This document shows, piece by piece, positions 13,587 through 23,971 of a stretch of DNA of 64,000 bases. Origin of the DNA: Psoroptes ovis (lineage: Eukaryota > Arthropoda > Arachnida > Sarcoptiformes > Psoroptidae); assembly GCA_002943765.1 (NCBI GenBank), contig PQWQ01000005.1, positions 682,001 through 746,000 of the forward strand, read 5' to 3'. The notes beneath the pieces are model-generated. The model did no database searches. It was not told the DNA's origin and saw only the letters and a program-made list of their open reading frames with translations. Both the position numbers and the translations under genes were made by a program. How positions within the stretch are numbered: position 1 is the stretch's first letter; each line of letters starts with the position of its first letter.

Positions 13587-13666
13587 GGGGTTGTCCCATA
13601 AGTTCTTACCATTTTTCGAATGGAAAAAAATTTTAAAAACGGTAAGAACTTATGGGACAACCCCAA
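13587..13666 (+). mobile_element. mariner-type miniature element, subfamily 3 (TGTCCCATAAG ends)
   Basis: GGGGTTGTCCCATAAG and CTTATGGGACAACCCC form a near-perfect hairpin. It lacks the usual TTAGG outer bases: both ends have GGGG/CCCC. Confidence 0.8.
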
Positions 13667-13764
13667 TATATGTGTTGGTATGTTGTGTGTGTGCGTTATT
13701 TATTTATTTATTTATTTATTCATTCATTCATTGATTCATATTCATTTGAATCAATCATTCCAAT

Positions 13765-14994
13765 TTATCGATCAATTAATCGATCCATTGCTATCGTTGT
13801 CGATGCTGTAGATGCTGTTGTCGATGTTGATGATGATGATGATTCACATTCATTTTGTTCATTCGCAGCTATTTTTATCGGGATTTTCTCATCATTTTGA
13901 CCATGATGATGATTAATCATCATCATGGTCATCGTTGGTTTAACATTATTTATTTGTTCATCATGTTTATTGCCATTATTATTATTATTATTATTACATT
14001 TGCTATTATGAACTACAAATGTAGAACGCATCCAATTACATGGTTTACGAAATCTTTGGCCAATCGATTTCGTTTTTGCTAAATCATTCGACGTTGATTG
14101 TTGATGCGTATTATTTTCATTATTTTGGTTAATTAATATTTGTCTTGAATCATCATTAGCTACTGCTTCAACATTACCATTCAGCGAGGTTATTGTTGTT
14201 GTTGATGTACAATTATTTATGTGTTTATTATTACCATTAATTGAATTAATTGTTGCCGCCGTTGATGATGATATTCGTGTTGATAAAGAAGAATTAACAC
14301 CATAATGACCACCGCTAAGACAAATAATAGCACCAAAAATCAATATAATTAAATGTATTAAATGTGATGCGATAATTAATTGCTGTACATTGATCGATGT
14401 TTGTTCGGGCAACTGGCCATTGATCATCGATGATGATGATGATGATGATGAATCAATGAAATCAAAATTAAAATTTTGATGATAATAAATCAAATCACCA
14501 ATACGATATTGTTCAATAAACCATATGATTGATAATAATAATAGGGATGTATGAAAACACATCGTTGATCGGTTATTGGAATTCATACAAGTTTTCATTG
14601 TTTTTGATGATTGTTTTTCGAATGATAACAGTATTAATGATATAATCGATATTAGAGCAATGAATTCTTCGATTATCGTATTGAAAATGGCCAATATAAA
14701 TAAACGTGGCAACAATGAACGTGTGATCGTAATCGGTGATGAAATTGCCGATGTTTGTGGTGATGATAGCTGTGAATACAATGATGTTAGAAAACGTTTT
14801 TCGGGCAACAGATCATTCAGTTTATCATTGGTGGACATTATACGGCCCGAGCCACGTTGTTTTAAATGATTTTCAACACCACTAATTTGTCGTGTTGTTT
14901 CAATGCAAAGCACCAGCCATAATATCATTAAAACCGAAACTAATATTATGAAAATGGTACGTATTAGTCTATCGATAATGAAACAACAAAACAT
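13765..14994 (-). CDS. unidentified four-pass membrane protein
   Basis: A single open frame of 409 codons starts at ATG 14994. Hydrophobic spans fall near residues 11-30, 97-124, 144-165 and 204-227. The first 30 residues look like a signal-anchor span. A Ser run (about 182-189) lies in the loop before span 4. The long C-terminal part is hydrophilic, rich in N, S, T and H, and presumably cytoplasmic. I do not recognise the family; four spans with a long tail would suit a claudin- or tetraspanin-like topology, but the diagnostic motifs (W-GLW-C-C or CCG) are absent. No splice sites are needed. It is divergent from the next gene, about 1.1 kb away. Confidence 0.65.
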   Translation of the reverse strand: MFCCFIIDRLIRTIFIILVSVLMILWLVLCIETTRQISGVENHLKQRGSGRIMSTNDKLNDLLPEKRFLTSLYSQLSSPQTSAISSPITITRSLLPRLFILAIFNTIIEEFIALISIISLILLSFEKQSSKTMKTCMNSNNRSTMCFHTSLLLLSIIWFIEQYRIGDLIYYHQNFNFDFIDSSSSSSSSMINGQLPEQTSINVQQLIIASHLIHLIILIFGAIICLSGGHYGVNSSLSTRISSSTAATINSINGNNKHINNCTSTTTITSLNGNVEAVANDDSRQILINQNNENNTHQQSTSNDLAKTKSIGQRFRKPCNWMRSTFVVHNSKCNNNNNNNGNKHDEQINNVKPTMTMMMINHHHGQNDEKIPIKIAANEQNECESSSSSTSTTASTASTTIAMDRLIDR

Positions 14995-15898
14995 TTTTCA
15001 GTTTAATTTTCTTTTCAGAAAAAAAATATTGTCATTCACTCGATGACATTCTAAAGTCGAATGATTGTTTTGATTGGACTCGATTGAAACCAAAATGATC
15101 GAAGACCTTTGAATTTTTTTTTTGGATCCGCTACCAAAGAATCCAAGAAATGTACGCGCATATATTTATTGATTCAATTAAATTAATTCGTCATAAATTT
15201 AATTTACATTGTAATTCATTTATTTCATTCAGATTTTTTCTTCCTGGTTGTTTTGTCACCACTATTTCTTGGTTCGATCGAATCCGACAGAGCAAAAAAT
15301 GAAAGCGATTGGTGAATGGCCCCGTCACCAATGGTTACTCCGAAAAAAAAAATTCAACTCCAAGGTTATTAACCTTGGACTTGGTCAAAATTTGAAATGA
15401 ATTTTTTTCTTTTCATTGAACAACTTGGTTCAAATGTGCAATGACCAGTGGCAACATATAGACACACACACACCAATGACATATTGTTTTTGAATGATTT
15501 TTTCTTTAAAATTTTTTGGTCACTTGTCATTTTCAAATCAAAAAAACCAACGACTTGTCATCAATCATCAATTGGTTAGCTTTTGTCAATGAACAAAAAA
15601 CTTTTATTGAAACCATTCATTTTTCGTCCATTCAATTCAACAATAGCCAACCAACAGAAAATATGTCAAATCGATTTATTGATTTTCAATTTTTTTTTTT
15701 CATTCAATTCAATTCAAATGAACACACCGAAACAAGGAAATATCAATTCCATTCGCCTCAAACAGCAGCAGCCTAAAACAAATACATCTCTATCATATGA
15801 TTGGTTGGTAAGAATTAATTGATCTAATTTATGTTTGTGTATCGATCTATTAATTTTTACCTTCTTATACCAGTATCAGCGAATTGATCAATGAATGG

Positions 15899-15931
<33 letters not shown>

Positions 15932-16067
15932 CCACCAAGATGATTAGACCATGAAAATGGGGCGTATTTTCACATTGTTGGCTCCTTGAGGCTTTTTCCT
16001 GGTTTGGACATTCATAAATTTCGAAAATCATTAATCATCTAAATCACAGATTCGAATGTTTTAAAAC
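14995..16067. other. divergent intergenic region
   Basis: It separates two genes transcribed away from each other, so it should hold both promoters. It contains poly-T and poly-A runs and an (AATC)n repeat near 15.9 kb. No coding exon was recognised; open frames near 15.5-15.8 kb are low-complexity. Confidence 0.5.
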
Positions 16068-17087
16068 ATGATGTTTTCCATTAAAATTTCATCGACATCA
16101 TTGCTATCAATGTTATTATTGGTCATCATCATTATCATTGTTGATGTCGAATTGAGCAGCAATGATTATATTCATCATCGTCAGCCAAGACATCGGAAAA
16201 AACGTATAAAATTTTGTAAAATTGATAACATTTTAGAATGTTTCGTTGAACCAGGTCTTTATCTTAGTGGACAACATAACGGTACAGGAATACCAAAGAA
16301 TTCGATTGAATTTGAACAATTTTGTTTGTAAGTTCATATCATATAAAAATATATTTTTTATATTTTTGTTTTGACATTTTAACATGTTTTCAATTCAAAC
16401 AGTAATCAATATGATTATGGACCTTATTGTGCACGAAAATGGCTTCAAAAATGTTCAACCGGATTATATTTGAATTTATTCGATTATTTTTATTTGAAAC
16501 CATTACAAATGAATATACGTAGATTGTGTGAACATAATGGTACTATTCGCAATGGTGAATATCGCTTTGAATGTGTAAAACCAAGTTTATATTGTTCTAT
16601 TATTCTGTCATTAGATTTCCTAGAAATTGCGCCATGTTTGATCGACAAAGTCAAATTGTCAGCAGAATATCGAGCTCAATGTATTCGTCCATTACAATTA
16701 TCTTTTGAAATGATACATCAACAAATGAAATCGAGCAAAAATCTGACTCAATTTTATTTGAATACATGTTGCTCGTATCATGTGTGGGAAAAATGCTTCA
16801 ACAAAATGTTGATCGAAAAAAATTGCGGAGAAAAATCGAAAAAATCATTTCACCTATTTATTGATTATAATTCATTTAATATTTTAAAATTTTTATGTTC
16901 ATCTTATCAGATTATTAACAACAAAAAACAAGCATGCAATAATTATAAGTTAACAATTTCCAATCAGATAAAAAACAGGAAAAATGCTCCGGAGGATCCA
17001 AAGGGCTTCCAATCGAGTAATTTTTTTAGCCATTTATTCAGCTATTATTGTCCTAATATTGGTTACGGAATCGATGATGGCAAATAA
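16068..17087 (+). CDS. secreted cysteine-rich protein of unknown function
   Basis: Exon 1 is 16068-16327 and exon 2 is 16403-17087; a 75-bp GT-AG intron joins them in phase 2 as CFNQYDYG. The product is about 314 residues. The N-terminus (M-M-F-S-I-K, then a Leu/Ile-rich core) is a clear signal peptide of roughly 28 residues. The mature part has regularly spaced Cys residues (FCKIDNILECF, YCARKWLQKC, LCEHNGT, FECVKPSLYC, NTCCSYHVWEKCF) and potential N-glycosylation sites, as expected of an extracellular disulfide-rich protein. The spacing recalls arthropod secreted Cys-rich families such as DUF19 or DUF1397, but I cannot assign one. The plus-one frame over the C-terminal part encodes a hydrophobic stretch, so the annotated end may be wrong. 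Confidence 0.7.
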
Positions 17088-17155
17088 AATTGCGAATTTT
17101 TATATCCTCATATCAATGACACAAACAAAAAAATTTTCAAGATTTAAAAAAAATA

Positions 17156-17235
17156 CTAAGACTATACATCGACAAAATTTTTTCAAAATTTCGGAAAAAT
17201 CCAAAGCCATAGTCATTAAGGATTTTTTTAAAATT
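17156..17235 (-). repeat. inverted copies of the 44-bp satellite unit
   Basis: Bases 17156-17171 (CTAAGACTATACATCG) are the exact reverse complement of part of the array downstream. The following sequence also reads as diverged reverse-strand unit. Together with the array this could fold back. Confidence 0.65.
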
Positions 17236-17260
17236 TTCGAAAATTTCCCCGTAATATAAC

Positions 17261-17855
17261 CTTAGATTTTTTCGAAATTTTGAAAAAAGATGGCGATGGA
17301 TAGACTTAGATTTTTTCGATTTTTTGAAAAATTTTGACGATGGATAGTCTTAGATTTTTTCGAAAAATTCAAAAATTTTGACGATGGATAGACTTAGATT
17401 TTTTCGAAATTTTGAAAAAAGATGGCGATGTATAGTCTTAGATTTTTTCGAAAAATTCAAAAATTTTGACGATGGATAGACTTAGATTTTTTCGAAATTT
17501 TGAAAAAAGATGGCGATGTATAGTCTTAGATTTTTTCGAAAAATTCAAAAATTTTGACGATGGATAGACTTAGATTTTTTCGAAATTTTGAAAAAAGATG
17601 GCGATGTATAGTCTTAGATTTTTTCGAAAAATTCAAAAATTTTGACGATGGATAGACTTAGATTTTTTCGAAATTTTGAAAAAAGATGGCGATGTATAGT
17701 CTTAGATTTTTTCGAAAAATTCAAAAATTTTGACGATGGATAGACTTAGATTTTTTCGAAATTTTGAAAAAAGATGGCGATGTATAGTCTTAGATTTTTT
17801 CGATTTTTTGAAAAATTTTGACGATGGATAGCCTTAGATTTTTTCGAAATTTTGA
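17261..17855 (+). repeat. tandem satellite: 44-bp units in 88-bp dimers, about 13.5 units
   Basis: CTTAGATTTTTTCG recurs every 44 bp (17261, 17305, 17349 and so on). GATGGCGATGTATAG recurs exactly every 88 bp at 17421, 17509, 17597, 17685 and 17773, showing homogenised dimers. The edge units are more diverged. It begins about 170 bp after the stop of the cysteine-rich gene. Confidence 0.95.
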
Positions 17856-19822
17856 CCACCATGCAAACCATGCAAAAATGGGAGTACGCAACAATCTATT
17901 GAAAAAGAAATGAAAATCAAATGTTATGATATTCTACCATTTCTTTTTGGACCAAATTTTGACATTCGACCATGTTTCCAATTCCTTGATTCCATATTCG
18001 GATATTTTTCTGAAATTAATCAAAAATTGATATTAAAATTTTGAAAATCAAGCCAAAAATCGGCCTGCTTCAATGCTTGCTCAAAAATTGCTCTTTGCCT
18101 TTAAACATTTAAGGCCCTGTAGGGCCAAGGGGATGGGAAAGGACGAAATTAAGGATAAAGGAAAATTTTGAGAGGTAGAGGATTGGAACAAAAAAAAAAA
18201 AAAAAAAGGTATAAACGAATGAACATCATGGAAGGATTAATTTTGGAAGTGTTGTGTGTATGTGTATTCGAATAATTGTGTAGTGATTTTTAACAATAAA
18301 TTCAGAACAAATCATATTGAAATTTTGTCATGTAAATAAAACAATTCTGTAGACTAAATACAAAACATCTAATCATTGTGTATATAATGGTGGTAATAAT
18401 AATAATATGTCAAATAAATGTATGTAATTCTGTATTGTTGCATATATATTTGATGTTTATATCATTTGTGAGTTTCATAGAAAGAAATATAGCCAAAAAA
18501 CGAAACAATATTGAATTGAAAAAATCACAGTTTTAACAAACCACACTTAAACTCATTTGTTTTGTTTTGTTTGGATGATAATTTGTCAAATGTTTTGCGG
18601 TCTTGATTTACCTATGATTGTTGTTGTTGTTGTAATATCAAATATCAAACATTTTTCATCTGCATTTACATATGTACGCACCAACATAGATATTTATAAA
18701 ACGTGAAATGATAAAACTAGAATATTTAAAATGTTTTGTTGTGTTGCTGTTAACAAATGTTGTTATTCAATGGATAATTCGTGTTAGAGCAGAAATATAG
18801 TTCTTATCTTGCCGAATCAATAATATTGATTGATTGATGAGTTTAAGATTTGAAGAAATTTCTTTGTTGTTTACGATTGAAATTTGTTGGTTGTCTTGAT
18901 AAAGATTTTGACTGTATGTTTGAATTAGAAATGTGTTTTCATGTTTTCACAAAATGTTTTGTTTGTGTTCAAATTTCAATAAATTAATTAGTCATTATGA
19001 CAAACTAATTCACATGTTTCAAAAATCAAAAATGTATTCAATGTGTCAAAGTGTGTTAGCAACAAATACGTGTATTGTGTCAAATAATAGCCAAAATTAA
19101 TAAAAATGTCATTTTCTAGCTAATTGAAGCCAAATAATTTTAACCGAAAATTCATGTGTACATCTCTTAGTGTGTGTGTGTGTATATGTGTGTGTAAACT
19201 TGTGGCAATGTAGGGCCATTGTGATTATGATGGGATTTTCACTGTTTTGTAAAGTGTTGAATCTTCAGTGTGTGCTATCAAAACTTGATTAATTTTTGTT
19301 CATTCACTTTTTTATAATTTACTTTTTTTCAAATTTTTTTTTTGTTGTTTGATCAAAAATTTCAAGTTTTTTTAATTCGATTTCACACATGACGATTTGT
19401 AAAGAAATTTTCGGTGAAAATCATATATTCAATAATTTTAGAATATTTTTCTTCGTAAGATATTGTTGTTGTTGTTTGCTGATTCGGAGAAATATATATA
19501 TTTACAAATACGAATAGAGACTTTTCCATTTGATGCGTTGCTTTAAGTGTGATTATTTAATTTTTTAAACTGTATCTTCATGTTCATGGATAATTAATAG
19601 TAATAATTCAACTTCGATTGATTGGTTTTATTCGATAAATGTTTTTTTGCCAGAAATTTCAAAGTTTTAAGCCATAAAAATATTGTTATGAATTCTTCTG
19701 AATTAATTCTCAATTTGTAAACATCTTTGTGAAGTAATACAGAAATTTTCTTTTTCTTTTTACAAACGATGAATGAAATTTGAATTTTATACAGCAATAT
19801 ATATAGAATCATAATAGAATTT
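17856..19822. other. convergent intergenic region
   Basis: It lies between the satellite and the 3' end of the PNRC-like gene. It holds a GGCCCTGTAGGGCC dyad near 18.11 kb, poly-A at 18.19 kb and several (TG)n runs. No exon was recognised. Confidence 0.5.
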
Positions 19823-21016
19823 TCAATATTGTTTAATCAATCTTTGATTTGTTTTAATTGCCATTGCAATCGGTTGTTTTTGTTTTGCTGAATAATTTGG
19901 TTGATAATATTTGCTGGTTTTATTATTATTTTTCATTATTCTCATCAGAATTGCTGTATTTTCAGACAATTTTTCCATTGTTTTATTATTATTATTATTA
20001 TCAATTTTACTGATATTATTATTATTATTGTCATTATTAATTGAACGGAATAAATCTTCAAATTTTATTGATGTTCGGTTAGTTTTTGGTGTTGATGCTC
20101 TTTCACTGATTATTCCACAATTATTGCTATTTTTATCATTATTATTCATAGTAATTTTAGCAACATCATTATTATCATTATTAATAATGGTCCCATCATT
20201 ACTATTAATATTGATAGCATTCAATAATATCATCCAATTTTGTGGTGGTTTAGGCAAATCTGAAGGCGATGGTGTTACATAGGATTTAGATCCAGCAAAT
20301 AAATTTTTCATCATCTCATCATTTTGATCATTGGCATTTCCATTGATTGCTATAGGTCCTGTCGAAGTTTTCAATGATTTTGAATCATTTTTATTATCCA
20401 CAATTAAGGAATGATGATTATTGTTATTATTTTGATTATGTTGATTGAAATCCTTTGTATGATGCTTAAAATCATGACTATCAACATTCAATGAATCAAA
20501 TAATTTTTTTACATTCACTTGTGTTCCTTGCTGTATCTCTTTCAATGGCGATGTACGATTTATAATGATCGATGATTTTGAATTGGCATTATCATGATTT
20601 TGTTGTTGCTGTGATGAACGATATTTTACATTATGATTATGATTAGACTTATAATTATTATTGATATTATTCTTTATAATCTGTTTTTGCTCTGATCTGT
20701 CATGTTTTTTACTACGAAATTTTCCATTATCCATTAATCTTGCTGGTGATGATGATGATAATGTAGAAGGACCAGCACCGCCTCCATCTACAACACCATT
20801 ATGTTGATTTTGTCTCAAACGTATCATTTTTCTTTTAATCCTTTTCAAATTTTCAATTTTATTATTCGTATTTACGTAATTAATAGCGTTAGATTCTCCT
20901 GATTTCAATGTCGATGAAAATGATGTTCTAGATGCAAATGGCAATGAATTTTTTACAATATTAGCGGATGATGATGATATTACTTGGGGAAACAACATAT
21001 GTCTTCCAAGATACAT
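19823..21016 (-). CDS. PNRC-family protein (proline-rich nuclear receptor coactivator-like; mRNA-decay adaptor)
   Basis: The product is about 397 residues, mostly disordered and rich in N, S, K and D. The diagnostic piece lies in the second half (DNA 20230-20310): LFAGSKSYVTPSPSDLPKPP followed by QNWM. This matches the conserved PNRC core, an AGAK-like start then SPSxLPKPPxxW. In vertebrates that motif binds Dcp1 and nuclear receptors, and PNRC2 links Upf1 to decapping in nonsense-mediated decay. The open frame extends to an ATG at 21055, but a good acceptor (TTGCCATTGTTTAG, ending about 21030) and a donor near 21091 imply an intron in the 5' leader, so I start at MYLGRHML. The identity rests on one motif; the rest is too low-complexity to compare. 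Confidence 0.65.
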   Translation of the reverse strand: MYLGRHMLFPQVISSSSANIVKNSLPFASRTSFSSTLKSGESNAINYVNTNNKIENLKRIKRKMIRLRQNQHNGVVDGGGAGPSTLSSSSPARLMDNGKFRSKKHDRSEQKQIIKNNINNNYKSNHNHNVKYRSSQQQQNHDNANSKSSIIINRTSPLKEIQQGTQVNVKKLFDSLNVDSHDFKHHTKDFNQHNQNNNNNHHSLIVDNKNDSKSLKTSTGPIAINGNANDQNDEMMKNLFAGSKSYVTPSPSDLPKPPQNWMILLNAININSNDGTIINNDNNDVAKITMNNNDKNSNNCGIISERASTPKTNRTSIKFEDLFRSINNDNNNNNISKIDNNNNNKTMEKLSENTAILMRIMKNNNKTSKYYQPNYSAKQKQPIAMAIKTNQRLIKQY

Positions 21017-23019
21017 CGATTTTATGTAACTAAACAATGGCAAAAATGAAAACATTATAAATGAATTTTGAAATAAAAAACAAAAAAAAACTTACAAAAA
21101 TAATTCGAATGAAGAAAAAAAAAATTAATCGGACAAACAAATTGCCGTTTGTGAATGTTTCGATATGATTTTCGCTGAAATAAATCCGAGATCCAATTGT
21201 TTTTTTTTATTTGTTTGATATAAATGATTTTTGATCGATGTTTAGCTTTTTATTAGAACAAAGAAAAGCTATTTATAATCAAAAAAAAAAAAAAAAAAAA
21301 TGTATGCAGTTTTTATGAGAAATGATGAAATCGAATTTATATTATATAAAAAAAATATATGTACATTAGAAGTAAAGATATATATAAAAAAATGAATTGA
21401 TGAATGATGTAATTATGATGAAATCAGGATAAATCAAATTGATAAATAGAAGAAAAAAAACATACACAAATCAGTCTCAAAATTATTCAAAAACAAAATA
21501 TGTCAAATTCGTATATAATTTCGAGAATATTTTTCAACAAATTAAAATATATATTGAAATTGATTCACAACAAACAAAAAAAGAAAAAAAAAATTAAAGC
21601 AAAAATTGTAATCGAATGTAATTGTTTTTTTAATTTTTCAATAATTCTTCAAAATTTTATCGCCGATGTTGTTATAAAATTAATCAAAATTTTTACTGAT
21701 GACTAATATATGAGAATTATTGGAGAATGCATTAAACTGTTTTTATTATTCATTAATACATAAATGTAATGAAATTAATTGCAACGAAATAATTGATGTT
21801 TTTATTTAAAAGCAAAAATTGTAACGAATTTCGTTGTTTTATCGATGGAAATAATAATAAAAATGTTAAACAAAGAACAATTTTGCTCAACAACAACAAA
21901 AAAAAAAAATGATGAAACAAAAGGCAACGCAACACAAGTATATACTTGCTCATTGATTGCTATACACACACAAACACACACACACATTTCTTTGCCACTA
22001 TTTTTGCTTGGTCTCTTTTTTTCTATTTAGAAAAATTCACTATTTTCTATGCTTCACCATTGCTGTGTATGATATTTAAAAGCTTGCAGCCATTTAAATT
22101 TTCAAAATTGAAATCAAACAACCGAAAAAAAACAAAGTTTAATGCGTAATACCATGTAATTTGGTTTGATTGAATTTTGTCGTTGTGTTTCGTTCACGTA
22201 CACACAATTTTTTCGTTTTCAAACAGCAAAAAAAAAAAGAAGGGCATTCGAATCGCGCATGCGCACAAAGATCACCGATCATCTTTGTTTCGTTACCGTT
22301 CATAAACACTAGGACAAAATTTTTTCAAAATTTTGAATTTCAATAAAAATTAAAGTAGAACCTTGAAAATTATATCACATTGACTTTAATCATTGAAAAT
22401 TTAAAAATTATTTTACATCCTTTCATTTTTTGAATGTTAATTAATTCATTTTGAATAAAACCTCGAAACTAATTATTGCCATATGACTAATGATTATTCA
22501 ATGATGCAAAGCTTGCTTTCATTGAATTGATTAAACTTTTAGCAAAAAGGTTAAAATACTTTTCAAATTGAATGATTATTTTGGATGAAATACTCGTTAA
22601 ACATTTTGTTTAATTAGTAACTATTTTAATTATTAAAACGTTTAATTATTTTGTTTGTTTGTTTATGATTTTTGTTTTAAGAGGATATATTTATCAATTT
22701 GTGGTCGAGGGATAAATTGTCATGGGATTATTGTTGTCACTTATCCAACAATCTAACATTCGATGAATTATGGAAAAAGAAAACAAAAAATACATTAAAA
22801 TTGTTTACAAAAAATGAATGGCAGTCAAAATTGCATTGAAATTGTTTATAAAAACATTTTTTAAAGACAATTTGATCAGTGGTTGAAGTAACTAATAGTA
22901 ATAAATGGATTCATATTATCAGCCATAAAACATTCTAAACATTTTAAGATTTTTATTTGCGTTTTAAATTTATTCATTTATTTATTTATTTTTCTATGGA
23001 ATAAATATTTACTTAATGA
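21017..23019. other. intergenic region with probable upstream leader and promoter of the PNRC-like gene
   Basis: A minus-strand donor (GTAAG) near 21091 suggests a 5' leader exon beyond it. The region has long poly-A/T tracts and (CA)n near 21.97 kb, then an NRF-1-like site at 22255. The stretch 22.3-23.0 kb shows no gene. TTTATT repeats just below 23.0 kb could supply the polyadenylation signal of mRpS18B. Confidence 0.45.
22255..22264. promoter_or_regulatory. NRF-1 (ewg)-like palindrome GCGCATGCGC
   Basis: The site CGCGCATGCGCA matches the NRF-1 consensus and stands out in AT-rich DNA. NRF-1 sites in animals mark broadly expressed promoters. It is about 1.2 kb upstream of the PNRC-like start, with a probable leader intron in between. 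Confidence 0.5.
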
Positions 23020-23804
23020 TTATTGTTTTTTATTTAGTTTTCGATAACGATAATGATAATCATAATCATAATGACGTATAGGCACTTCGAAATCGATATA
23101 TCCATAATTTTTGGCCAACTCTACGGCAACACATAATTTTTCATATTGATCATTACAAAGACATATGATTGAATTTGGATAAACATAACCTGTTTGTGGA
23201 CTAATGAAATGTTTCAATAATTCAATGTTCTTCATGGGAGAAAATAGAAGAAATTGTTAGATTTTGAAAATACAATTTGATTTTTCGAATACCTTTTGAT
23301 GTATGACTAAATAAGGATCACGACATATGACACATGGATTTGTTGTCTTCAGAAAACCATCATCACCGACACATGAAATTCTTGGTATGGCTGGTGAAAA
23401 TTGTCCTTTGAAATTTCGACGAAACAGCTCCCATATTTTATAGTTTTGATATGTTTCTTTGAATGCTGAATGTAAGAAAAAATTGGAATTAGAATGATTC
23501 GTATAAGGTGGATCAGAGTCATGGATCCAGGAACAAATCAGCTAGGTGGCCATTGTTCCAGAAAGGTCTTACCATCACTATTCATGTAGCGTAAACTGGT
23601 TTCCAATTCAATCGGTATACGTCGATCACGACTTGCATTTTGTTCAAATTGTTTTTGATCTGATTTGTTTTCACCATCATTGATTGCTTGTGAACATAAT
23701 CTTGCTGAATACCATGTTGATGCTGGTAATGGTGTTGTTGTCGTTAAAATTCTCAAAGAATTCAAACGTAAAGACCTGATCATTGAATTCATTTTGAAAA
23801 ACAT
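23020..23804 (-). CDS. mRpS18B: mitochondrial ribosomal small-subunit protein S18B (mS40)
   Basis: Three exons, 23804-23573, 23465-23293 and 23229-23020, join in phases 1 and 0 with GT-AG introns of 107 and 63 bp and give about 204 residues. The N-terminus is basic and Ser/Thr-rich, a plausible mitochondrial targeting sequence. The core reads SLRYMNSDAFKETY, IWELFRRNFKGQF, NPCVICRDPYLV, then LLKHFISPQTGYVYP and LAKNYGYIDFEVP. The CxxCR pair and FISPxTG are hallmarks of bacterial-S18-derived mitoribosomal S18B. A C-terminal Tyr/Asp/Arg-rich tail follows. The gene is head-to-head with the mEF-G1 gene. The start could also be a few codons in (MNSMIRSL). Confidence 0.88.
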
Positions 23805-23971
23805 AATATCTCATATGGAAAAGTTTACGGAAAAAAAGTTCAAGAAATGTCCAAAAACGGGAAACTTTACGGAAAAATCACATGTTTTTCTTTTAGGTTA
23901 TTTTTTCAAATTTTTAATTTAAATTAATTTAGTTTTAATTTAATCTAATTTCATTGTTTAATCATAATCAA
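23805..23971. promoter_or_regulatory. 167-bp bidirectional promoter between two mitochondrial translation genes
   Basis: The only DNA between the divergent starts of mRpS18B and mEF-G1 is AT-rich with poly-T/A tracts and no clear TATA box. It must contain both start regions. Confidence 0.65.

Larger units (their letters stand above)
8909..13764. other. intergenic stretch without a convincing gene
   Basis: It contains a GC-rich hairpin near 9.0 kb, poly-T and (ATC)n tracts, a CG palindrome at 11262, three miniature elements and (CA)n near 12.13 kb. A 65-codon frame at 10033 begins with an ATG exon-like piece (MRFTHSYSLYC then GTAAGT), but no partner exon was recognised. The compositionally richer stretch around 11.2-11.4 kb could be a promoter or first exon; nothing in it decides this. 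Confidence 0.5.

Noticed and set aside
15255..15300. GGTTCGATCGAATCC, resembling a tRNA T-arm
   Set aside because: No acceptor stem, D-arm or anticodon arm can be placed around it.
19911..20282. 123-codon plus-strand frame rich in Leu/Ile
   Set aside because: It is the antisense shadow of the Asn-rich PNRC-like coding sequence (AAT/ATT runs).
21017..21055. PNRC-like start at 21055
   Set aside because: These 13 codons overlap a well-formed acceptor, so they are more likely intron than coding.
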